A DNA stretch of 64,000 bases, taken from contig NZ_CP053746.1 of the NCBI RefSeq assembly GCF_013201545.1, positions 3,796,501 to 3,860,500 of the forward strand. The letters run 5' to 3'. Positions within the stretch are counted from its first letter, which is position 1. Every line of letters begins with the position of its first letter. This document shows positions 1 through 10,181 of the stretch, piece after piece. Source of the stretch: Pseudomonas graminis (GTDB lineage Bacteria; Pseudomonadota; Gammaproteobacteria; Pseudomonadales; Pseudomonadaceae). The notes beneath the pieces were generated by a model, which saw only the letters and a list, made by a program, of their open reading frames with translations, did no database searches and had not been told where the DNA came from. A program made the position numbers and the translations under genes.

Positions 1-152
1 CGGCATTGCTGGATCAGGCGAAGGCCAAGGCCGGCGCGCAGACCGCCAGAGTGCTCGGGCCCCATGACATCGTGACACTGGAATACCGCTCGGACCGTCT
101 TAACCTGAATACCGATGATTCAGGCAAGGTCAGCCGCGTCAATTGCGGATAA
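1..152 (+). CDS. I78-family peptidase inhibitor, C-terminal end only
   Basis: The reading frame entering at base 3 gives about 49 residues ending RVNCG and TAA at 150-152. The stretch LEYRSDRLNLNTDDSGKVSR matches the C-terminal signature of small periplasmic or secreted I78 inhibitors (YRPDRLN...G.V.RV.CG), which block serine proteases such as elastase. The start lies outside the window, so signal peptide and full length cannot be judged. A terminator hairpin follows 35 bases downstream. The family call rests on this tail alone but the tail is distinctive. Confidence 0.75.
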   Translation, partial: ALLDQAKAKAGAQTARVLGPHDIVTLEYRSDRLNLNTDDSGKVSRVNCG

Positions 153-180
153 CCTTTCCCCATGACCGAATCGCAGGCAT

Positions 181-210
181 AAAAAAACCCCGTCAGTGAC
201 GGGGTTTTTT
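181..210. terminator. Bidirectional rho-independent terminator
   Basis: Stem CCCCGTC (188-194) pairs with GACGGGG (198-204) across a 3-base loop. It is flanked by seven A on the left and six T on the right, so it can stop the I78 gene on the plus strand and the convergent cold-shock gene on the minus strand. Confidence 0.9.
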
Positions 211-223
211 CAGATCGCTGGGA

Positions 224-436
224 TTACTCCGCGCGAACCTGAGCAGCTTGCATGCCCTTTTGGCCTTTCTCAGCCACGAAGGAAACAGTCTGGCCTTCTT
301 TCAAGCTCTTGAAACCGTCGGATTCAATGGCTTTGAAATGTACAAAAAGGTCGTCGCCGCCACCCTGTGGGGTGATGAAGCCGAAGCCTTTTTCATCGTT
401 GAACCATTTTACGGTGCCGGATTGGCGATTAGACAT
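224..436 (-). CDS. cspA: Cold-shock protein, CspA family
   Basis: This 70-residue protein is one cold-shock domain, a five-stranded beta barrel that binds single-stranded RNA and DNA and melts mRNA structure. The RNP1 motif KGFGFITP and RNP2 motif LFVHF are both present with their aromatic contact residues, and the N-terminal [10 protein letters not shown] is typical. Length equals the family norm. About 300 bases without a gene lie upstream (437-733), consistent with the long 5' leader of cold-shock mRNAs, though I could not define the promoter. Pseudomonads carry several paralogues (capA/capB/cspD names), so the exact symbol is uncertain. Confidence 0.93.
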   Translation of the reverse strand: MSNRQSGTVKWFNDEKGFGFITPQGGGDDLFVHFKAIESDGFKSLKEGQTVSFVAEKGQKGMQAAQVRAE

Positions 437-733
437 GGTGTATCTCCAGGAACATAATTTTCAGTAGTGCTGTGTTGCTCAGGCCAACTGGGCACACGAG
501 CGCTATCATAGTCGAATTGTGTGAATGCTGGACTTTTTCGATTAGAACTTTGCGTCAGCATCCTCGATATAACGCCCCAAAGGCGCTCCAGAGGCCTGTT
601 TTCCATCATCAACGGGTGCATCGGCAAACCCTTCTGGTATGCCTGAAACCCGCAGAATTCGTGGCCTTCAGCGTGTCAGCCTTGACCCGTTTCTTTACGC
701 CCCGGTGTGGGGCATCAAGGAAATGTAAATTTT

Positions 734-1048
734 TTATTTTTTGCCGTTCAGGCAATTTTTGCTCACCGCAGCCTGCAGGCGAGAGGTCATATCGGTACTG
801 GGAGGCGTCGTTTTGTCATTCAGCGACGCAATCTCCTTGTCGGAGAAGTTCTTGTTGATCTGTTGAGCGCCGCACTCGCAGTGCGCTTTGACTGCACTGG
901 CGTCCATCGATGGATTGCTCTGGGTGGCTGCGGTGGTGCATTCGTTCATGTAGCTGGTCTTGGTTTTCGCATCCATCGCGGCGTGAGCGCTGAGGGGCAG
1001 TGTCAGGGCCAGCGGGGCGAGAAGGGCGGCAACGCGTAGAAGCTTCAT
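734..1048 (-). CDS. Small secreted protein with four cysteines, unknown function
   Basis: The 104-residue product begins with a clear Sec signal peptide (MKLLRVAALLAPLALTLPL) and a likely cleavage after AHA at about residue 23. The mature part is hydrophilic and has four cysteines (ECTT, HCEC and NC near the end) that could form two disulfides in the periplasm. I do not recognise a characterised family. Similar short cysteine-bearing exported proteins are common in pseudomonads. It faces away from thrS, so the 389-base gap to 1437 holds both promoters and the thrS leader. Confidence 0.7.
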   Translation of the reverse strand: MKLLRVAALLAPLALTLPLSAHAAMDAKTKTSYMNECTTAATQSNPSMDASAVKAHCECGAQQINKNFSDKEIASLNDKTTPPSTDMTSRLQAAVSKNCLNGKK

Positions 1049-1340
1049 GGTGATTTCCTTTTTGTCGGTGGCCGTCGAGGTGTCAGGCCTTGAACATGTA
1101 CTACGGATAATCTGAGGTCCTTGAAGCGCACCAGTTCCGTGGCGCTGCTGCGGCTTGGTGCAATTGGTGATCCGCGTGCGACGCCAACCACCGTTTAGCT
1201 GACCCTGCCGTAACGCTGTGATAGCATGCGCGCCTGCAGATTAGCTCGCGTCTCGCGGGGCCCCGGTGCCCTGCTGCAAGTTCTGTCGATTTCGTAAGTT
1301 CCAGTCACTCTGGTTCGGTCTTCACGTTGGCCTTCGGGCT

Positions 1341-1418
1341 CCTGCCACTGTGAGGCAGGCATACCACCGAATCGCGTACTGGCTCTATCCCACCCACGTG
1401 ACCTTTGGTAGGGGTCAC
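1341..1418 (+). promoter_or_regulatory. Putative thrS translational operator: two tRNA-Thr anticodon-like hairpins
   Basis: Hairpin 1 pairs CCTGCC (1341-1346) with GGCAGG (1354-1359) and closes a 7-base loop ACTGTGA whose centre is TGT, a threonine anticodon. Hairpin 2 pairs GTGACC (1398-1403) with GGTCAC (1413-1418). With one T-G wobble it closes a 7-base loop TTGGTAG that shows GGT at the anticodon position, U at position 33 and A at 37. Hairpin 2 ends four bases before the Shine-Dalgarno region AGGAGAGGAGG. E. coli ThrRS represses its own mRNA through two anticodon-arm mimics upstream of the start. The same layout here suggests conserved autoregulation. The pairing is read by eye. Confidence 0.6.
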
Positions 1419-1437
1419 CACTAGGAGAGGAGGCGCC

Positions 1438-3360
1438 ATGCCAACTATTACTCTTCCCGACGGCAGTCAACGTTCTTTCGATCACCCGGTATCCGTTGCC
1501 GAGGTCGCAGCATCCATTGGTGCGGGCCTGGCCAAAGCCACCGTGGCCGGCAAGGTCAACGGTCAACTGGTTGATGCCAGCGACATCATCGACACCGATG
1601 CGAGCCTGCAAATCATCACCCCCAAGGATCAGGAAGGCCTGGAGATCATTCGTCACTCCTGCGCGCACCTGGTTGGCCACGCCGTCAAGCAGCTCTATCC
1701 GACTGCAAAGATGGTGATCGGCCCGGTCATCGATGATGGCTTCTATTACGATATCGCCTATGAGCGTCCTTTCACGCCGGACGACATGGCGGCGATCGAG
1801 CAGCGCATGCAACAGCTGATCGAAAAGGATTACGACGTCATCAAAAAAGTCACGCCGCGCGCGGAAGTGATCGACGTGTTTACGGCCCGTGGCGAAGACT
1901 ACAAGCTGCGTCTGGTCGAAGACATGCCAAACGAGCAGGCCATGGGCCTGTACTACCACGAAGAATACGTCGACATGTGCCGCGGTCCGCATGTGCCGAA
2001 CACCCGTTTTCTGAAGTCATTCAAATTGACCAAGCTGTCCGGCGCCTACTGGCGCGGCGATGCCAAAAACGAGCAATTGCAGCGCGTTTACGGCACGGCC
2101 TGGGCCGACAAGAAGCAGCTGGCGGCTTACATTCAGCGCATCGAAGAAGCCGAAAAGCGCGATCACCGCAAGATCGGCAAGCGTCTGGGCCTGTTCCATA
2201 CCCAGGAAGAAGCGCCGGGCATGGTCTTCTGGCACCCGAACGGCTGGACGCTCTACCAGGTTCTCGAGCAGTACATGCGCAAGACCCAGCGCGAGAACGG
2301 CTACCTGGAGATCAAAACGCCTCAGGTCGTCGACCGCTCCCTGTGGGAGAAGTCCGGGCACTGGGCGAACTACGCCGAGAACATGTTCACCACCGAGTCG
2401 GAAAACCGCGACTACGCCATCAAGCCGATGAACTGCCCTTGCCACGTGCAGGTGTTCAATCAGGGCCTGAAAAGCTACCGCGAGTTGCCGATGCGTCTGG
2501 CCGAATTCGGCGCTTGCCACCGCAACGAACCTTCGGGCGCACTGCACGGCATCATGCGTGTTCGAGCGTTCACTCAGGACGACGCGCATATCTTCTGCAC
2601 CGAAGAACAAATGCAGGCTGAATCCGCCGCGTTCATCAAGCTGACCATGGCCGTCTACGCCGATTTCGGGTTCAAAGACATCGAAATGAAGCTGTCGACC
2701 CGGCCGGAGAAACGTGTCGGCTCCGACGAGTTATGGGATCGCGCCGAGTCCGCACTCGCTGCAGCCCTTGACAGTGCTGGCCTGCCGTACGATCTGCAAC
2801 CGGGCGAGGGTGCGTTCTACGGTCCGAAGATCGAATTTTCTCTCAAGGATTGCTTGGGTCGCGTCTGGCAATGCGGTACTCTGCAGCTCGATTTCAACCT
2901 GCCGATCCGTCTGGGCGCCGAATTCGTGTCGGAAGACAACGGTCGCAAGCACCCGGTCATGTTGCACCGCGCAATTCTTGGCTCCTTCGAGCGCTTCATC
3001 GGAATCCTGATCGAGCATTACGAAGGCGCGTTTCCTGCGTGGCTGGCTCCAACTCAAGCAGTGATCATGAATATCACTGACAAACAGGCTGATTTTGCCC
3101 TTGAGGTGGAAAAAACATTGGCGCAAAGCGGATTCCGTGCCAAGTCCGACTTGAGAAATGAAAAGATCGGCTTTAAAATCCGCGAGCATACGTTGCTCAA
3201 AATTCCGTATCTCCTCGTGATTGGGGATCGGGAGGTTGAAACACAAACTGTCGCTGTGCGTACACGTGAAGGCGCAGACCTTGGCTCGATGCCGGTCGCC
3301 CAGTTCTCGGAGTTCCTTGCACAAGCGGTTTCCCGGCGTGGTCGCCAAGATTCGGAGTAA
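1438..3360 (+). CDS. thrS: Threonyl-tRNA synthetase
   Basis: This class II synthetase charges tRNA-Thr. Its 640 residues are close to the E. coli length (642). Order: N-terminal TGS domain ([10 protein letters not shown] onward), editing domain with the HSCAHL and YVDMCRGPH zinc/editing motifs, catalytic core with the NCPCHV and [15 protein letters not shown] motifs, then a C-terminal anticodon-binding domain. I chose ATG 1438 because a strong Shine-Dalgarno (AGGAGAGGAGG) sits just before it and MPTITLPDG is the family N-terminus. An in-frame GTG at 1405 lies inside the leader hairpin and is rejected. It overlaps the infC start by one base, and the leader probably mediates autorepression. Confidence 0.98.
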   Translation: MPTITLPDGSQRSFDHPVSVAEVAASIGAGLAKATVAGKVNGQLVDASDIIDTDASLQIITPKDQEGLEIIRHSCAHLVGHAVKQLYPTAKMVIGPVIDDGFYYDIAYERPFTPDDMAAIEQRMQQLIEKDYDVIKKVTPRAEVIDVFTARGEDYKLRLVEDMPNEQAMGLYYHEEYVDMCRGPHVPNTRFLKSFKLTKLSGAYWRGDAKNEQLQRVYGTAWADKKQLAAYIQRIEEAEKRDHRKIGKRLGLFHTQEEAPGMVFWHPNGWTLYQVLEQYMRKTQRENGYLEIKTPQVVDRSLWEKSGHWANYAENMFTTESENRDYAIKPMNCPCHVQVFNQGLKSYRELPMRLAEFGACHRNEPSGALHGIMRVRAFTQDDAHIFCTEEQMQAESAAFIKLTMAVYADFGFKDIEMKLSTRPEKRVGSDELWDRAESALAAALDSAGLPYDLQPGEGAFYGPKIEFSLKDCLGRVWQCGTLQLDFNLPIRLGAEFVSEDNGRKHPVMLHRAILGSFERFIGILIEHYEGAFPAWLAPTQAVIMNITDKQADFALEVEKTLAQSGFRAKSDLRNEKIGFKIREHTLLKIPYLLVIGDREVETQTVAVRTREGADLGSMPVAQFSEFLAQAVSRRGRQDSE

Positions 3361-3911
3361 TTATTATTAAGCGTGAAATGAGACAAGATAAACGAGCTGC
3401 ACCGAAAGCCCCGATCAACGAGAATATCTCGGCACGTGAGGTTCGTTTAATTGGGGCTGAGGGTGAGCAGCTTGGGATTGTGTCAATTGAAGACGCGCTT
3501 CTTAAGGCTGAAGAGGCCAAACTGGATCTGGTGGAAATTTCCGCCGATGCAGTACCCCCTGTTTGCAAACTGATGGACTACGGCAAATCGATCTTCGAGA
3601 AGAAGAAACAGGTTGCTGCCGCCAAGAAGAATCAGAAGCAGATCCAGGTAAAAGAAATCAAGTTTCGTCCAGGGACGGAGGAAGGGGATTACCAGGTAAA
3701 ACTACGCAACCTGGTACGTTTCCTGAGTGACGGGGACAGGGCCAAGATTTCCTTGAGATTTCGCGGTCGTGAGATGGCCCACCAGGAGCTGGGGATGGAG
3801 CTGTTGAAGCGGGTTGAAGCTGACCTGCTCGAATACGGCTCGGTCGAACAGCATCCTAAGATGGAAGGACGCCAGCTGATCATGGTCATCGCCCCGAAAA
3901 AGAAGAAATAA
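3360..3911 (+). CDS. infC: Translation initiation factor IF-3, with ATT start
   Basis: IF-3 binds the 30S subunit and checks start-codon and initiator-tRNA choice. The N-domain ([19 protein letters not shown]), lysine-rich linker and C-domain ([30 protein letters not shown]) are intact. Three ATT codons in a row (3360, 3363, 3366) precede AAGCGTGAAATG. Starting at 3360 gives 183 residues beginning [11 protein letters not shown], the usual Pseudomonas form, and overlaps the thrS stop by one base. GGAG at 3354-3357 spaces better to 3363 or 3366. ATG 3378 is too far from it. Rare ATT/ATA/ATC starts are the basis of IF-3 autoregulation in other bacteria. The exact ATT is uncertain. Confidence 0.93.
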   Translation: MIIKREMRQDKRAAPKAPINENISAREVRLIGAEGEQLGIVSIEDALLKAEEAKLDLVEISADAVPPVCKLMDYGKSIFEKKKQVAAAKKNQKQIQVKEIKFRPGTEEGDYQVKLRNLVRFLSDGDRAKISLRFRGREMAHQELGMELLKRVEADLLEYGSVEQHPKMEGRQLIMVIAPKKKK

Positions 3912-3971
3912 CCACCAGGGCACGGCAGGCCTTGCGGTTATGTTTATCAACTGAATGCGGAGTATCCGAAC

Positions 3972-4166
3972 ATGCCAAAGATGAAGACTAAAAGTGGTGC
4001 AGCTAAACGGTTTCTGAAAACCGCGAATGGCATCAAGCACAAGCACGCTTTCAAGAGCCACATCCTGACCAAAATGTCGACAAAGCGTAAGCGTCAATTG
4101 CGTGGAAGCAGCTTGCTGCATCCGTCCGACGTGGCAAAAGTCAAGCGCATGCTGCGCCTTTGCTAA
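3972..4166 (+). CDS. rpmI: 50S ribosomal protein L35
   Basis: This 64-residue, very basic protein starts [14 protein letters not shown], the canonical L35 N-terminus, and has normal length. It is part of the 50S subunit. It lies 60 bases after infC and 28 before rplT, the standard infC-rpmI-rplT order. In E. coli L20 represses this operon by binding the mRNA ahead of rpmI. I did not identify the corresponding pseudoknot here. Confidence 0.98.
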   Translation: MPKMKTKSGAAKRFLKTANGIKHKHAFKSHILTKMSTKRKRQLRGSSLLHPSDVAKVKRMLRLC

Positions 4167-4194
4167 TTTTGATCAAGAACAGAGGAATTAACTC

Positions 4195-4551
4195 ATGGCT
4201 CGTGTAAAGCGTGGCGTCATTGCCCGTAAGCGTCACAAAAAAATTCTGAAACTTGCTAAAGGCTACTACGGCGCGCGTTCACGCGTATTCCGTGTTGCCA
4301 AGCAAGCGGTAATCAAGGCTGGCCAATACGCCTACCGTGACCGTCGTCAGAAAAAACGTCAGTTCCGCGCTCTGTGGATCGCTCGTATCAACGCTGGTGC
4401 GCGTATCAACGGTCTGTCCTACAGCCGTTTCATCGCTGGCCTGAAAAAAGCGTCGATCGAGATCGACCGTAAGGTTCTGGCTGATCTGGCAGTGAACGAA
4501 AAAGCGGCGTTTGCTGCGATTGTCGAGAAAGCTAAAGCCACTTTGGCCTAA
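4195..4551 (+). CDS. rplT: 50S ribosomal protein L20
   Basis: This 118-residue basic protein ([19 protein letters not shown]) binds 23S rRNA early in 50S assembly and is the likely autogenous repressor of rpmI-rplT, as known in E. coli. The full family length is present. A good Shine-Dalgarno (GAGGA) precedes it. Two strong hairpins follow (4564-4589 and 4603-4638). Confidence 0.98.
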   Translation: MARVKRGVIARKRHKKILKLAKGYYGARSRVFRVAKQAVIKAGQYAYRDRRQKKRQFRALWIARINAGARINGLSYSRFIAGLKKASIEIDRKVLADLAVNEKAAFAAIVEKAKATLA

Positions 4552-4563
4552 GTCCCCGGCAAT

Positions 4564-5672
<1,109 letters not shown>

Positions 5673-5704
5673 GTCGCCCGTAACGAATTCTTTAGGAGAG
5701 CAGG

Positions 5705-8083
5705 ATGAAATTCAGTGAACAATGGCTGCGCGGCTGGGTTAGCCCGCAAGTGTCCCGCGACGAGCTGGTTGCTCGTCTGTCGATGGCTGGCCTTGAAGTA
5801 GACAGCGTCACCCCGGCAGCGGGCGTTTTCAGAGGTGTTGTGGTGGGTGAGGTGCTGAGCACCGAACAGCACCCGGACGCTGACAAGCTGCGCGTTTGCC
5901 AGGTCAGTAATGGCGCTGAGACCTTTCAGGTTGTGTGCGGCGCGCCGAACGTGCGCCCCGGTCTGAAGATCCCGTTTGCCATGATCGGCGCCGAGTTGCC
6001 GAGCGATTTCAAGATCAAGAAAGCCAAGCTGCGGGGCGTCGAGTCCAACGGCATGCTGTGCTCGCAAGCCGAGTTGCAGGTGGGCGAGGGCAACGACGGC
6101 TTGATGGAGCTGCCGGCCGACGCGCCGGTGGGCCAGGATGTGCGCGTGTATCTGGAACTGGACGACGCGAGCATCGAAGTCGACCTGACGCCCAACCGTG
6201 GTGACTGCCTGTCGGTGGCTGGTTTGGCCCGTGAAGTGAGCGCGCTCTATGATGCAGTCGTCACGCGTCCTCAGGTTGCCGTGGTTCCGGCCGTGCACGA
6301 TGAAGTGCGTCCGGTTGAAGTGCTCGCGCCTGCGGCGTGCCCTCGTTATCTGGGTCGCGTCATGCGTAACGTGGACCTGTCACGCCCTACACCTTTGTGG
6401 ATGGTTGAGCGCCTACGTCGCTCGGACGTTCGCAGTATCGACGCCGCAGTCGATATTACCAACTACGTGATGCTTGAACTGGGTCAGCCGCTGCACGCGT
6501 TCGACCTTGCCGAAATCAATGGCGGCATTCGTGTGCGCATGGCGGAGGAGGGCGAGAAGCTCGTCTTGCTGGACGGTCAGGAAGTCAGCCTGCGCGCCGA
6601 TACCCTAGTCATTGCCGACCACCAGCGTGCCCTGGCCATCGCCGGTGTCATGGGTGGCGAGCACAGCGGTGTGTCTGCAACGACCCGCGATATCTTCCTC
6701 GAAAGCGCTTTTTTCGATCAGATCGCCGTTGCCGGCAAGGCCCGTTCGTATGGCCTGCACACTGACGCTTCCCATCGCTACGAGCGTGGCGTTGACTGGC
6801 AGCTGGCCCGCGAAGCCATGGAGCGCGCCACTGGCCTGCTTCTGGAAATCATCGGTGGCGAAGCCGGTCCGGTCATCGAGACTGTCAGTGACCAGCATTT
6901 GCCCTCCGTTGAGCCGATCATCCTGCGTGCCGAGCGTATCGAGCAGATGCTGGGCATGAAGATGGACGCAGCGGAAATCGAGCGTCTGCTCACAGCGCTC
7001 GACCTCACCGTCGCGCCTCACGCCAGCGAGCAGTGGCGCGTCGAAGTGCCGAGCCACCGCTTCGATATCACCCTCGAAGTCGACTTGATCGAAGAGCTGG
7101 CCCGCCTTCACGGTTACAACCGTTTGCCGGTTCGCTACCCGCAGGCGCGTCTGGCACCGCAACCGCGTGCCGAGGCTCGGAGTGATCTGCCAGCGTTGCG
7201 TCGTCTGCTGGTGGCTCGCGGTTATCAGGAAGCAATTACCTACAGCTTCATCGACCAGAAATGGTTTGAGCTGTTCAGCCCTGGCGTTGAGCCGCTGTTG
7301 CTGGCCAATCCGATTTCGGCTGACATGTCGGCGATGCGTTCGTCCCTGTGGCCGGGCCTGGTGAAGTCGCTGCAACACAACCTCAATCGACAGCAGGACC
7401 GCGTGCGCCTGTTCGAGAGTGGCCTGCGCTTCGTCGGTCAACTGGAAGGCTTGAAGCAAGAGCCGATGCTGGCCGGTGTGATCTGTGGCAGCCGTCTGCC
7501 GGAAGGCTGGGCGCAGGGCCGTGATGTCGTCGACTTCTTCGACGTCAAGGCCGACGTCGAGGCAGTACTGGGCTTCGCCGGTGCGCAGGATGACTTCCGT
7601 TTCGTACCCGGTAGCCATCCCGCGTTGCACCCGGGTCAGACCGCACGTATCGAGCGTGACGGGCGTGAAGTCGGCTACATCGGCGCACTCCACCCGGAAC
7701 TGTCGAAAACCCTGGGCCTTGATCGTCCCGTGTTCGTCTTCGAGCTGGTTCTGGCTGAAGTTGCGACAGGCCGCCTGCCGAAATTCCATGAGCTTTCTCG
7801 CTTCCCGGAAGTGCGTCGCGACCTGGCGCTGCTGACCGTTCGTGATGTTTCGGCGACTGCCGTGCTGGACGTTATTCGAGAGAATGCAGGGGAATGGCTC
7901 ACAGACCTCAGGCTGTTTGATGTTTACCAGGGTAAAGGCATTGATCCGCTTAGAAAAAGCCTTGCAGTCGGCTTGACCTGGCAACATCCATCGCGCACTC
8001 TTACCGACGATGAGGTAAACGCTTCGACGCAGCAAATTCTCACCTCGCTAGAGGCAAGGTTAAACGCCACGTTAAGGATGTAG
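5705..8083 (+). CDS. pheT: Phenylalanyl-tRNA synthetase beta subunit
   Basis: The 792-residue beta subunit carries tRNA recognition and the editing site that removes Tyr-tRNA-Phe. An N-terminal tRNA-binding domain (EQHPDADKLRVCQV near residue 60), B3/B4 editing domain, B5 domain, a catalytic-like core and the C-terminal ferredoxin-like anticodon domain (FPEVRRDLALLTVRDVSA) are in the expected order. AGGAGAGCAGG precedes the ATG. The stop is three bases before ihfA, whose ribosome site lies within the pheT end, so the two are probably translationally coupled. Confidence 0.98.
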   Translation: MKFSEQWLRGWVSPQVSRDELVARLSMAGLEVDSVTPAAGVFRGVVVGEVLSTEQHPDADKLRVCQVSNGAETFQVVCGAPNVRPGLKIPFAMIGAELPSDFKIKKAKLRGVESNGMLCSQAELQVGEGNDGLMELPADAPVGQDVRVYLELDDASIEVDLTPNRGDCLSVAGLAREVSALYDAVVTRPQVAVVPAVHDEVRPVEVLAPAACPRYLGRVMRNVDLSRPTPLWMVERLRRSDVRSIDAAVDITNYVMLELGQPLHAFDLAEINGGIRVRMAEEGEKLVLLDGQEVSLRADTLVIADHQRALAIAGVMGGEHSGVSATTRDIFLESAFFDQIAVAGKARSYGLHTDASHRYERGVDWQLAREAMERATGLLLEIIGGEAGPVIETVSDQHLPSVEPIILRAERIEQMLGMKMDAAEIERLLTALDLTVAPHASEQWRVEVPSHRFDITLEVDLIEELARLHGYNRLPVRYPQARLAPQPRAEARSDLPALRRLLVARGYQEAITYSFIDQKWFELFSPGVEPLLLANPISADMSAMRSSLWPGLVKSLQHNLNRQQDRVRLFESGLRFVGQLEGLKQEPMLAGVICGSRLPEGWAQGRDVVDFFDVKADVEAVLGFAGAQDDFRFVPGSHPALHPGQTARIERDGREVGYIGALHPELSKTLGLDRPVFVFELVLAEVATGRLPKFHELSRFPEVRRDLALLTVRDVSATAVLDVIRENAGEWLTDLRLFDVYQGKGIDPLRKSLAVGLTWQHPSRTLTDDEVNASTQQILTSLEARLNATLRM

Positions 8084-8086
8084 CGT

Positions 8087-8389
8087 ATGGGGGCTCTGAC
8101 GAAAGCTGAGATGGCCGAACGTCTGTACGAAGAGCTAGGCCTGAATAAACGAGAAGCCAAGGAACTGGTCGAGCTGTTCTTTGAGGAAATCAGGCACGCT
8201 CTGGAAGATAACGAGCAGGTCAAGTTGTCCGGATTCGGCAATTTTGATCTGCGCGATAAACGCCAGCGACCGGGCCGGAATCCCAAGACAGGGGAAGAAA
8301 TCCCGATTACCGCTCGCCGTGTGGTCACCTTTCGCCCAGGGCAGAAACTGAAGGCCCGAGTTGAGGCTTATGCTGGAACCAAGTCATAA
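8087..8389 (+). CDS. ihfA: Integration host factor alpha subunit
   Basis: IHF-alpha pairs with IHF-beta to bind and sharply bend DNA, affecting sigma-54 promoters, recombination and replication. The 100 residues match the family length. The DNA-binding arm signature ([20 protein letters not shown]) with the intercalating proline region is intact. It starts three bases after pheT and overlaps the next gene by 20 bases, the conserved pheT-ihfA-merR arrangement. Confidence 0.98.
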   Translation: MGALTKAEMAERLYEELGLNKREAKELVELFFEEIRHALEDNEQVKLSGFGNFDLRDKRQRPGRNPKTGEEIPITARRVVTFRPGQKLKARVEAYAGTKS

Positions 8390-8726
8390 CGACGAGCTAC
8401 CGCCTATCCCCGGCAAACGCTACTTCACCATTGGTGAAGTTAGCGAGCTCTGCGCGGTCAAACCGCACGTTCTGCGTTATTGGGAGCAGGAGTTTCCTCA
8501 ACTCAACCCGGTCAAGCGCCGCGGAAACCGCCGGTATTATCAGCGACAGGACGTGCTGATGATCCGCCAGATTCGCGCGCTGCTTTACGATCAGGGCTTC
8601 ACCATTGGCGGCGCGCGTTTGCGCATGTCCAGCGATGAGGTCAAGGATGATTCGCTGCAGTACAAGCACCTGATCAAACAGATGATTGTCGAGCTGGAAG
8701 ATGTGCTGGTCGTGCTGCGCAAGTGA
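8370..8726 (+). CDS. MerR-family transcriptional regulator
   Basis: The 118-residue protein starts [20 protein letters not shown] and has the winged-helix MerR DNA-binding domain in the first ~80 residues ([20 protein letters not shown], then [13 protein letters not shown]). A short helical tail follows. It lacks metal-binding cysteines and an effector domain, so the signal is unknown. ATG 8370 was chosen over TTG 8361 since homologues begin at MLEPSH. It always follows ihfA in pseudomonads. Confidence 0.93.
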   Translation: MLEPSHNDELPPIPGKRYFTIGEVSELCAVKPHVLRYWEQEFPQLNPVKRRGNRRYYQRQDVLMIRQIRALLYDQGFTIGGARLRMSSDEVKDDSLQYKHLIKQMIVELEDVLVVLRK

Positions 8727-8772
8727 GATCGCGCGGTGCGTCGAAATACTTCCATCATTCAAAAGCTTAGGG

Positions 8773-8778
8773 TATATT
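8773..8778 (+). promoter_or_regulatory. Possible -10 box of the tRNA-Pro promoter
   Basis: TATATT at 8773-8778 lies 56 bases ahead of the mature tRNA. Seventeen bases upstream is TTCCAT (8750-8755), a weak -35. GC-rich sequence just downstream of the -10 would fit a stable-RNA promoter. Supported only by pattern. Confidence 0.35.
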
Positions 8779-8833
8779 CCTCGACGCTCTCGCAAGAGAA
8801 GCGACGAAGAAGCAGCACAGAGTAACGCCTAGT

Positions 8834-8910
8834 CGGGGCGTAGCGCAGTCCGGTAGCGCACTAGCATGGGGTGCTAGGGGTCGAGTGTTCGAATCACTCC
8901 GTCCCGACCA
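8834..8910 (+). tRNA. tRNA-Pro (anticodon GGG)
   Basis: The 77-base gene forms a full cloverleaf: acceptor CGGGGCG/CGTCCCG, anticodon stem CTAGC/GCTAG with loop ATGGGGT (GGG), T-arm with GTTCGAATC, encoded CCA at 8908-8910. Its 3' half is the integration site of the element remnant that follows. An imperfect second copy of this 3' half lies at 11849-11896. Confidence 0.97.
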
Positions 8911-8917
8911 TATTTTG

Positions 8918-8955
8918 TAAAGGGAATCAGCCACTTACCGGCTTGATTCCCTTTT
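8918..8955 (+). terminator. Terminator after tRNA-Pro
   Basis: AAAGGGAATCA (from about 8919) pairs with TGATTCCCTTT (ending about 8953) around a 12-base loop and runs into TTTTT. It sits directly behind the tRNA and probably ends its transcript. Because it lies inside the att repeats it belongs to the element's end. Confidence 0.8.
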
Positions 8956-8998
8956 TCATTTCTGGCGTGCGCAAAAACCGCGCAAAACTGGCGCAAAA

Positions 8999-9331
8999 CT
9001 ATCCGGCGATTTCGCTGATATCGAGGTCCGGAATGGCCTCTGACCAGATCACCTCGGCGTGCTCCTTCTGATAGTTTTTGGTCATCTCCTCGCTTGCGTG
9101 CCCGGCGATCTTCTGCCCATCTTTCCCGGCTTTCTTGTACAGGTGCTGTGAAAGTGCCCTGACTTCGTGGAAGCCTGGCATCTCTTCTTCTTTCCATCCG
9201 TTGTAGCAATCCGCCGCCTCCCTGGCGTCGCTAAATGCGAGCGTCAGGTAACGCTCCTCAACCTTCTTGGTCCAGTGCTCTTTGGTCTCAGCCTGCTTTT
9301 GCCTCTTCCGATCAGGTCTGCCCGGACACAA
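8999..9331 (-). pseudogene. Phage-type tyrosine integrase, C-terminal fragment
   Basis: The 110-residue frame keeps the last third of a tyrosine recombinase catalytic domain: HEVRAL (the H-x-x-R box), then GHASEEMTKNYQ with the second histidine and the nucleophilic tyrosine. The N-terminal SAM-like domain and the first catalytic arginine region are absent. Upstream sequence is unrelated and the frame starts only from an alternative codon. Family integrases are about 350-420 residues, so roughly two thirds is deleted. It lies 88 bases from the 3' end of the tRNA-Pro gene it presumably targeted. Confidence 0.85.
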
Positions 9332-9401
9332 AGCGACACATCGAAACCGATGGCTTGCAAACCACCCAAAATATCTACGAATCCCATTGCTGGCTAAGCT
9401 G

Positions 9402-10052
9402 TCACTTCTTGCAAAGCGTCTGCGGAGGCGCGTCAGGCTCCATTCTTTTAGGTATCACGATCTTAGTACCAGGGAGAGATACGAGCTCGGCAATTCCGAA
9501 TACACAAGTAGGAGCTGGCGCTCCGTTTGCATTAATGCTGAACCGGAGCCCTATCAACGCTTCGTAGTCCTTCCCAGGCTCCAGATGGTAAATGAGGGCC
9601 TGGCCAGGGCATGACGAGAAAGAGCGGCCATTATTACCAAAAGTTGCGCCCCTAGTTGCAAGCTGGAACGGCAGATCAGCCCTGACCCGATACTCGGTCA
9701 CGACCTCCTTGTGGACGCCTTCAGCCATTCGAGTTGCAGGAACGTACTCAGCAAGGTCGGGAGCAACTCTTCCGGGTATCCCTATTTTTTTCGGGTTTAA
9801 CGGGTATTGCACATAATTGATGCTGGGCTGTCCGTCACGCCCAAAACGCCCGGCCCGAGCCATTTCATGACGGATAGCGGGAGCGCAACTGCCGATGACG
9901 CTATCACCAAACGCATCTGAGTTAGTGATGACCCGAACTCGAGCCAAGTTCTCAGTTTGAGAGGGTTCGTCGTAGGGGACTGAGGGTATTCCAGAGCAGC
10001 CGGAAAGTGCCCCAGCTATAAAACTTGCGAAAATGACCAGCCGCATGCCCAT
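9402..10052 (-). CDS. Predicted lipoprotein, unknown function
   Basis: The 216-residue product has an N-terminal hydrophobic segment and a lipobox LSGC at about residues 16-19, so it should be acylated and membrane-anchored after cleavage before Cys. The rest is a soluble domain with three or four further cysteines (SCAP, SSCPG, TCVFG, TLCKK) that could form disulfides. I do not recognise the family. ATG 10052 and ATG 10046 are both possible starts. It lies inside the tRNA-Pro element remnant. A lysogenic-conversion role is possible but unproven. Confidence 0.65.
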   Translation of the reverse strand: MGMRLVIFASFIAGALSGCSGIPSVPYDEPSQTENLARVRVITNSDAFGDSVIGSCAPAIRHEMARAGRFGRDGQPSINYVQYPLNPKKIGIPGRVAPDLAEYVPATRMAEGVHKEVVTEYRVRADLPFQLATRGATFGNNGRSFSSCPGQALIYHLEPGKDYEALIGLRFSINANGAPAPTCVFGIAELVSLPGTKIVIPKRMEPDAPPQTLCKK

Positions 10053-10073
10053 GTCCTTATGTTTTCCGAACTC

Positions 10074-10102
10074 TAAAAAAAACCCGACGAGATGGTCGGG
10101 TT
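10074..10102 (-). terminator. Minus-strand terminator
   Basis: AACCCGAC (10081-10088) pairs with GTCGGGTT (10095-10102) across a 6-base loop. A run of seven or more A to the left reads as a U-run on the minus strand. It would end transcripts of the ORF at 10182-10502. Confidence 0.8.
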
Positions 10103-10181
10103 GTATGTCGTTGGTCGCTGCGTATCACCGCACGCAAGATCGACATGATGGGGCCAAATTACGGCCAACCGGCCATCATGG

